From NCBI RefSeq assembly GCF_007992435.1, contig NZ_BKAG01000054.1:1-48342 (forward strand): DNA of 48,342 nt, in the 5' to 3' direction. Shown one piece after another: positions 44,028 through 48,342 of the stretch (within the stretch, counting starts at the first letter, position 1; every line of letters starts with the position of its first letter). The position numbers were made by a program, and so were the translations under genes. The notes under the pieces are model-generated. The model searched no databases and was not told where the DNA came from. It saw only the letters and a program-made list of their open reading frames with translations. The DNA is from Prosthecobacter gellanilyticus. GTDB lineage: Bacteria > Verrucomicrobiota > Verrucomicrobiia > Verrucomicrobiales > Verrucomicrobiaceae.

Positions 44028-45170
44028 ATGTCCTCTCCCGTCTTCTCCCATCCCTGTTTCCTGAGCCTCATCACCTGCCTGCTAATGGGTTTCTCCGCCG
44101 CAGCCCGGGCGCAGAACGCCAGCCGCTTCATCCAGGATCTCACCGGTCACATCTGGTCATGGAAGGCAGGCATCACAGACACCCAGGTCATCTTTGAGCC
44201 GGACGGCACTCTGCTCATGAAGGGCTCTTCTCAACCGAGCCGCTGGCAGCAGACAAACAGCACCAGTGTGAAGGTGCTTCAGCCTAACGAAAAAAGCCTC
44301 GAGCTCACCTTTGCCCAGGACCTGATGACCTTCGCCCAAAACGGCAATGCGGAAGGAGCCGTCAAGGGCCAGCGCCTCGGCCAGCGGACTGTCACCTCCC
44401 CCAGTCAGGCCAGACCCGCTGCCGCAGCCGCTGTGCGTCCGCCGCCCCATCCCACGCAGATGAGCCTCAGCGCGGACTGGCTGCCGCTGAACGTGCACAC
44501 GCGCAAGGTGCTGCTCAACAGCATCGAGTTTTACAGCCTCGAGGTGCTCGGCGGCAAACGTGACGCTCCGGAGGTTTTGCCGGATACCGTCTGGGCGGGT
44601 GTGAAGTGGCTCATGCCGGTGAAGGAGGCCATCGCCATGCTGCCGCGTGGAGCCCGGCGTCAGCGCGAGTTTGATGTGATGAACCTGGCCTTTCCGCAGC
44701 ATTCACTGCATGTGCACATGTGGGCCGTCGAAGGAGGCCAGGCCATCCAGGACCGCTGCAACCAGTTTAAATACATCAGCTTCATCACCGACCTCGACGA
44801 GCGTGTTGTGGGCCTGCAGCTGGTCAATCCCAGCCCCAAGTACGTGAACTGGGAATCGCCTGGTCCTGAAGGAGTGCGCGAGCCTTACTACAACTTCATC
44901 GAGGACCGCTACAATGGCAGCACCCGGAACTGCGTGCCCTATCAAGTGCGTGAGGCGGGCAGGGGAGTGAAGCTCATCAAGACTGCTCTCTACAAGCAAC
45001 CCGATCTTGGCTTGCCGCGGTGGTGGCGTCCCGGCCACTGCCCCGGTTACACCCAGCTCGCCACGGACGAGTATGGCGAAAGTGTCCACTGGTACCTGAC
45101 CGCTCCCCTTGCGAAGAAGCTCCTGGAAATCGTGGACGCGATGCGCAGGCAGGGCCTGGATGACAAATGA
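44028..45170 (+). CDS. Exported protein, paralogue of the 31.5-kb gene
   Basis: 380 residues from the ATG at 44028, which creates the signal peptide ending FSAAARAQ and sits just after promoter P6; the upstream frame to 43929 has no signal. Residues about 35-110 (GHIWSWKAGITDTQVIFEPDGTLL) look like a small beta-domain. From about 145 on it matches the 31.5-kb protein in order: VKWLMPVKEAIAMLPRG, then EPYYNFIEDRYNG, then VHWYLTAPLAKKLLEIV at the end. The role is unknown. It is the last gene of the ECF-promoter set and is followed by the mobile element. Confidence 0.8.
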   Translation: MSSPVFSHPCFLSLITCLLMGFSAAARAQNASRFIQDLTGHIWSWKAGITDTQVIFEPDGTLLMKGSSQPSRWQQTNSTSVKVLQPNEKSLELTFAQDLMTFAQNGNAEGAVKGQRLGQRTVTSPSQARPAAAAAVRPPPHPTQMSLSADWLPLNVHTRKVLLNSIEFYSLEVLGGKRDAPEVLPDTVWAGVKWLMPVKEAIAMLPRGARRQREFDVMNLAFPQHSLHVHMWAVEGGQAIQDRCNQFKYISFITDLDERVVGLQLVNPSPKYVNWESPGPEGVREPYYNFIEDRYNGSTRNCVPYQVREAGRGVKLIKTALYKQPDLGLPRWWRPGHCPGYTQLATDEYGESVHWYLTAPLAKKLLEIVDAMRRQGLDDK

Positions 45171-45264
45171 GGCTCTGTCATAGGGGCGTGCTCTGCATCC
45201 GTCCCCGCGGCATAAACCATGCTCCGTCTCACTTGTGAAAGCATGAGCTTTTGGGGCATCAGAA

Positions 45265-45283
45265 CCCCTTGTTATTCAAGGGG
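45265..45283 (-). terminator. Hairpin behind the tRNA-Leu 3' end
   Basis: A perfect 7-bp stem (45265-45271 with 45277-45283), loop of five, immediately 3' of the tRNA sense strand (minus). There is only a weak T-tract, so processing signal or terminator is uncertain. Confidence 0.4.
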
Positions 45284-45285
45284 AG

Positions 45286-45340
45286 TACCGGTGGTCGGAC
45301 TCGAACCGACACGTCCAAAGGACACAAGATTTTGAGTCTT
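45286..45340 (-). tRNA. tRNA-Leu(CAA) 3' fragment (attachment site)
   Basis: Read on the minus strand: anticodon loop CTCAAAA with anticodon CAA (45332-45334), 3' half of the anticodon stem, a long variable arm with stem GTCC/GGAC typical of tRNA-Leu, a T arm (45294-45310; GTCGG-TTCGAGT-CCGAC), acceptor strand CACCGGT and discriminator A at 45286. No CCA is encoded. The D arm and 5' acceptor strand are missing: upstream of the anticodon arm the sequence turns into AT-rich element DNA. It is not a functional gene; this is the duplicated att portion left by integration. Confidence 0.85.
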
Positions 45341-45356
45341 TCTTTTGCTTTTTCGC

Positions 45357-45384
45357 TCATGTTATATCATGTTAGGTCATGATT
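45357..45384. repeat. Three TCATG repeats at 10-bp spacing
   Basis: TCATGTTA at 45357 and 45367 and TCATGATTA at 45377, one helical turn apart, between the tRNA fragment and the integrase start. They are possible recombinase or excisionase binding sites. Confidence 0.5.
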
Positions 45385-46779
45385 ACCAATTACCCAGGAG
45401 AAACCGCTTCAAACTCCACCAAAGTTCATAACAAGACCGCACGTAAAAGTGCACAGGATAACCCCAAAAGTGCACAGGAAGTGCACAGGACCAAGAAGCA
45501 GTATCCCAAGACAGCAGCGGCCTACTGGCTTCCCAAGGTGAAGAAGCCCCAGGACAGCACGCTCTTCGGGGTTCAGATAGCCTACAGGGGCAAACGCCAC
45601 CGGTTCCCCCTGGAGACGGCGAACAAGGACACAGCCGCTGAAAAGGCCCGTGACATCTACCTTTCCCTCGTGGGGGTGGGCTGGGATGCGACAGTGGAGC
45701 GCTTCAAACCCAAAACGGTGAAACGTAAGCAGTCCGCCACGGTCGGGGCTCTCATCTCCGTCGCCTCCCGTTTGTCGTCTGCCCGTCCCACGAGCCTCGA
45801 AGCCTATTCCCAGGCCCTACGCCGCATCACGGCTGGCGCTCTTGGAATCGAGGACAAGTTCAAACGGCAGGCCGCCAAGAATGGCAACTGGAAGGCTGCC
45901 GTGGATAATACTCCCCTGGAGAAGCTGACACCCAGCCTGATCCTGGAGTGGAAGAACCGCTATTTAAAGGCTGCCAAGACGCCCCAGGCCCGCAATTCGG
46001 CTGTCGTCAGCTTCAACGCCCTGATGCGGAACTCCAAGGCACTCCTCTCCAAAAAGCTGCGACCCTTTATCGAAGGTGAGCTGGTTCTCCCTGTCCCTCT
46101 CTGGTTCGATGGCGTGGCGCGGGAGAAGGAGCCCTCTCTACGATACCTCTCCAAAATTGATGCGGGAGAGATCCTCGCCGCCGCGCAGGACGAGCTAGCT
46201 CAAGACCAGCCTGAGGTGTACAAGGCTCTCCTGCTGACCCTAGTGTGTGGCCTTCGCCGGAGTGAGGCGGACGCGCTGCTGTGGCGGCAGTTTGATTTCA
46301 ACGCCAGTGTCCTAGAAATCGCTGACACCGAGCACAAGGCGCTCAAATCCAAAGACTCGGCGGGCCAACTGGGATTGGACAAGGAACTCGTGGCCCTGTT
46401 TCGGGGTTACAAGACGCGTGCCTCGGGCGAGTTCGTCCTGGAGGAGCCGACGCGGCGGGGTAAACGGCATAAGGTTTACCGGTGTAACATGCACTTCATG
46501 GCGCTGATCGTGTGGCTCAAAAAGAAGGGCGTTAGCGGTATTCGTCCAATTCATACCCTCCGCAAAGAGATCGGTAGCATCATCGCCACCCGAGAGGGTA
46601 TCTTTAACGCTAGCCGGTATCTCAGGCACTCCAATATCTCGATCACCGCGAAGCTCTATGCGGATGTCAAAAAGCCGGTGACGGCGGGGCTTGGGTCTTT
46701 TCTGGCGGCACCATTGAAAAATGTGATCGAAGCTAACTTCACAAACGCAAATGCCCTTCAGAAGGAGGCGTCCGCATGA
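45379..46779 (+). CDS. int: Tyrosine recombinase (integrase)
   Basis: 466 residues. The catalytic domain (about 260-445) has the full tyrosine-recombinase set: R293 in CGLRRSEADAL, H392 and R395 in HTLRKEIG, H417 in YLRHSNISITAKLYADV and nucleophile Y427. The N-terminus holds an Arg/Lys-rich region, an arm-binding-like part (YWLPKVKKPQDSTLFGVQIAYRGKRHRF) and a core-binding helical domain (about 120-230). The start at 45379 lies within the third TCATG repeat; no later ATG occurs until residue 216. Its position directly beside the tRNA-Leu fragment shows it is the element's own integrase. It overlaps the next gene by 4 bp (ATGA). Confidence 0.92.
   Translation: MITNYPGETASNSTKVHNKTARKSAQDNPKSAQEVHRTKKQYPKTAAAYWLPKVKKPQDSTLFGVQIAYRGKRHRFPLETANKDTAAEKARDIYLSLVGVGWDATVERFKPKTVKRKQSATVGALISVASRLSSARPTSLEAYSQALRRITAGALGIEDKFKRQAAKNGNWKAAVDNTPLEKLTPSLILEWKNRYLKAAKTPQARNSAVVSFNALMRNSKALLSKKLRPFIEGELVLPVPLWFDGVAREKEPSLRYLSKIDAGEILAAAQDELAQDQPEVYKALLLTLVCGLRRSEADALLWRQFDFNASVLEIADTEHKALKSKDSAGQLGLDKELVALFRGYKTRASGEFVLEEPTRRGKRHKVYRCNMHFMALIVWLKKKGVSGIRPIHTLRKEIGSIIATREGIFNASRYLRHSNISITAKLYADVKKPVTAGLGSFLAAPLKNVIEANFTNANALQKEASA
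45445..45490. repeat. Three AAGTGCACAGGA direct repeats
   Basis: AAAAGTGCACAGGA occurs at 45445-45458 and 45466-45479, and AAGTGCACAGGA at 45479-45490, inside the 5' end of the integrase gene (coding KSAQ, KSAQ and VHR frames). Likely integrase arm-type sites, since they are close to att and unlike the surrounding coding bias. Confidence 0.55.
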
Positions 46780-47573
46780 AAAGGGAAGTCCCCGGAATAA
46801 GAACCACAAGATTCGATGATCTCTTCGAGCTTCATGAATATCCTGACGGGACAAAAAAGGCGGTCTTGAGCCAGAGCATGGATGTGCGCTTTGTGCGGTT
46901 CGCTAAATGGATAGATGCCCACGAGGACTATCTTGGTTTTGCTATCCGGCGCTGCGCAAAGCTGCCTCGCGAAATTCAGGACCTGCGCCCCATAGGAAAC
47001 CCTTTTGCCGCATTAAAGGTCGGGCGCATGTTGGGACACACATCTGATGTCTTTGCTGTGACAAACGAGGTGTATGACAAAGTGCGTCCCTTCGTTCTGG
47101 TGGCGCAACTCTTTCAAGGGGGCTTGGGCGTCGAACTCGGTGAGTATGTTAACTTGACGCAAGCTCAGTCCGCGAAGTCCAAATTGAAGAAGGTGCTTAT
47201 GCGGAGGTTTGAGACGGCGCTCGATGGACTGCATGAGCCGTATGTAAAGGACAGCACTGATGGAAAGACGAGCATGGTGGAAGCTCAATTCGCGGGCGAA
47301 GTTGTTTTTGTGCCCCCTGAGTGCTGGGTCATCGAGACCGTCCGTATGCTGCTGGAGCAAAATGGCGAGTTGCCAACCAAAGGGGAAGTCCAGCAGTTGT
47401 ATGCTGATAAGAAGGATAGAAAGCTCCTGAGTAAGCGAAAATGGAATGAGGTATGGAAGGCCGCTGGGCTAGATGGGTTGGCTCATGACAAGCCTCATAC
47501 CCGTGCCACAAAAAACGCCACTATCGAGAAGCGACGACGCGCAGAGAGGGCGGAACGCGCACAAAAGCGCTAA
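46776..47573 (+). CDS. Unknown element protein
   Basis: 265 residues, translationally coupled to the integrase (ATGA overlap at 46776). I do not recognise a family. It looks soluble and mostly helical with mixed strands. ELPTKGEVQQLYADKKDRKLLSKRKWNEVWKAAGLDGL near residue 195-235 resembles a winged-helix or recognition-type segment, and the tail (ATKNATIEKRRRAERAERAQKR) is strongly basic, so DNA binding is plausible. Its coupling to int suggests a role in recombination, directionality or element control. Confidence 0.65.
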   Translation: MKREVPGIRTTRFDDLFELHEYPDGTKKAVLSQSMDVRFVRFAKWIDAHEDYLGFAIRRCAKLPREIQDLRPIGNPFAALKVGRMLGHTSDVFAVTNEVYDKVRPFVLVAQLFQGGLGVELGEYVNLTQAQSAKSKLKKVLMRRFETALDGLHEPYVKDSTDGKTSMVEAQFAGEVVFVPPECWVIETVRMLLEQNGELPTKGEVQQLYADKKDRKLLSKRKWNEVWKAAGLDGLAHDKPHTRATKNATIEKRRRAERAERAQKR

Positions 47574-47655
47574 CTTATTGTGCGCGTGCTTTCGGGGTGT
47601 CCGATGTGCATAGTTGTTGTTAGCCATATTATCTCGCTATCTATCCTAGCGTCAC
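47574..47655 (+). promoter_or_regulatory. AT-rich leader before the HTH gene
   Basis: An AT-rich stretch (TTGTTGTTAGCC, TATTATCTCGC) directly upstream of 47656 is the probable promoter region; no exact -35/-10 pair is certain. Confidence 0.35.
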
Positions 47656-47865
47656 ATGACAGACGCTATGAACACAACGACTAACAAATCTGAACCAGCC
47701 GCATTTCTCACGACTAACGAGTTGTGTGATCGCTGGAAAGTCTCCGCCATGTTCGTTTGGAGGCATCGCCGCTCTGGAAAACTACCAGTGTATAGATTCA
47801 GCTCCCGAGGTGTCCGCTTTTCGATGTCGGACGTTTTGAAATTGGAGGCGGAGGCCCGCGCATAG
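47656..47865 (+). CDS. AlpA/excisionase-like helix-turn-helix protein
   Basis: 69 residues. The motif FLTTNELCDRWKVSAMFVWRHRRSGKLPVYRFSSRGVRFSMSDV is the MerR-like winged HTH of AlpA/Xis proteins (L-T-x-x-E-L-C-x-R-W-x-V-S, then G-x-L-P, then R-F). Such proteins control excision and integrase expression in tRNA-borne elements. A start at M5 (47668) is also possible. The position downstream of int and before a replication-like gene fits an integrative element. Confidence 0.8.
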   Translation: MTDAMNTTTNKSEPAAFLTTNELCDRWKVSAMFVWRHRRSGKLPVYRFSSRGVRFSMSDVLKLEAEARA

Positions 47866-47936
47866 TTCGGCGGTCATTGGCTGCCTTTATGCACGTCAAT
47901 GTGCTGTAACGCTTGCTGCTCCAAATCATGGGGCGC

Positions 47937-47954
47937 GGGGTCCTGAGTGACCCC
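47937..47954. promoter_or_regulatory. Hairpin GGGGTC/GACCCC upstream of the last gene
   Basis: A perfect 6-bp stem (47937-47942 with 47949-47954), loop of six, no T-tract. It lies just before a possible GTG start at 47958 and 43 nt before the ATG at 47997, and may affect translation. Confidence 0.35.
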
Positions 47955-47996
47955 TGAGTGAGTGCACACGTCTGCATCTCAAACTTCCAAGAACGT

Positions 47997-48342
47997 ATGG
48001 TGGACTACATTGTTCATCGGGCTTGCGCTAAGCGCTCCGCCAAATCCCTGGGGAAGCGGCGCGTCCCTCCCACGCCAGGGAAAGGGGAGCGTGGCGCTAG
48101 GGCGTATTCAAACGCTGAGCTTGATGCCCTCTGGGCGATGGCTCACTCCACAAAGTGGTTCGGTTTTGCGTCCCTCACTTCAGCTCCCGAGTCCAGGATT
48201 AATACTTCGGAACAGTTCTTTCCCATCCTTTCCCAGTTAAAAGGAAATCTAACCAACTGGCATAAGCGGGCTAAAGTGCCTCCCCTGATTGTCGTAACTG
48301 AGTTTGATCGAGATCCAGGTTCTGAGGGTGGGCATGCCCACT
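47997..48342 (+). CDS. Truncated replication/mobilisation-like protein (HxH motif)
   Basis: The frame from ATG 47997 (an in-frame GTG at 47958 is an alternative) runs open to the window edge, so about 115 residues are seen. The N-terminus is basic (HRACAKRSAKSLGKRRVPP), then YSNAELDALWAMAHSTKWFGFAS. The last visible part, VPPLIVVTEFDRDPGSEGGHAH, has a hydrophobic strand with an acidic residue followed by HAH. This recalls the HUH motif of rolling-circle Rep proteins and relaxases. A Rep or Mob function is inferred; the truncated end prevents a firm call. Confidence 0.5.
   Translation, partial: MVDYIVHRACAKRSAKSLGKRRVPPTPGKGERGARAYSNAELDALWAMAHSTKWFGFASLTSAPESRINTSEQFFPILSQLKGNLTNWHKRAKVPPLIVVTEFDRDPGSEGGHAH

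Larger units (their letters stand above)
45286..48342 (+). mobile_element. Left end of an integrative element in tRNA-Leu
   Basis: The unit begins with a 3' tRNA-Leu fragment, then integrase, an unknown gene, an AlpA-like HTH and a truncated HxH-containing gene, all on the plus strand. The right end lies outside the window. GC is visibly lower than to the left, with AT-rich spacers. With the tRNA on the minus strand, an intact tRNA-Leu(CAA) is expected at the far right junction. Confidence 0.75.

Noticed and set aside
47962..48240. 92-residue frame at the right end
   Set aside because: The overlapping frame from 47997 runs to the window edge, has better composition and ends in an HxH motif; this one is its shadow.

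Overview
The window is GC-rich (about 60% by eye) and gene-dense. It has long exported beta-repeat proteins, Ser/Thr kinases fused to FGE-sulfatase, DUF1080 and cytochrome-c modules, a Sla1-homology-like domain, and start codons mostly without Shine-Dalgarno sequences. This combination points to the Planctomycetota/Verrucomicrobiota group, most likely a Verrucomicrobiales bacterium (inference, no search was run).

Layout. (1) 1-7.9 kb, mainly minus strand: an AI-2E-type transporter (cut by the window edge), a receiver-histidine kinase, an MFS transporter, an EEP-family phosphodiesterase, a phospholipase D/cardiolipin-synthase-like enzyme, a GH37 trehalase and a histone H1-like protein. (2) 8.1-11.9 kb, plus strand: a cupin, a HAD sugar-phosphatase-like enzyme overlapping a ROK glucokinase-like gene, a lipocalin lipoprotein and a LuxR-type regulator. 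(3) 12.1-20.4 kb: an envelope-stress block with two YihY/BrkB proteins, a receiver-only regulator, CsbD, a 56-residue lipoprotein, an operon resembling enterobacterial yqjD-yqjE-yqjK (with YqjE fused to YihY), a glutaredoxin, a hydrolase, an ECF sigma factor and a YciF-like protein.

(4) 20.6-45.2 kb is the most remarkable part. A second ECF-type sigma factor is followed by nine plus-strand genes: a protein with three STN-like repeats, a small exported protein, a 1352-residue surface protein, a kinase-FGE-DUF1080-toroid fusion, two related exported proteins, a kinase with two c-type heme motifs, a caspase-FGE protein, and a 1952-residue FG-GAP/BNR/MBG protein. Six of these genes carry the same bipartite upstream element, GCAACT or CCAACT followed by CCGAA or TCGAA, written as AAC-N16/17-CGAA. 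That is the geometry of an ECF promoter. I read the block as one sigma-controlled regulon combining periplasmic sensing (heme, ligand-binding folds), cytoplasmic Ser/Thr phosphorylation, a caspase-like protease and cell-surface proteins. No function has been assigned to it here beyond domain content.

(5) 45.29-48.34 kb: the left end of an integrative element. A 3' fragment of tRNA-Leu(CAA) abuts a tyrosine integrase, an unknown gene, an AlpA/excisionase-like HTH protein and a truncated gene ending at an HxH motif. Composition is visibly lower in GC here. The heptamer GTTAGGC, counted 24 times (both orientations) in the first 45 kb, is absent.
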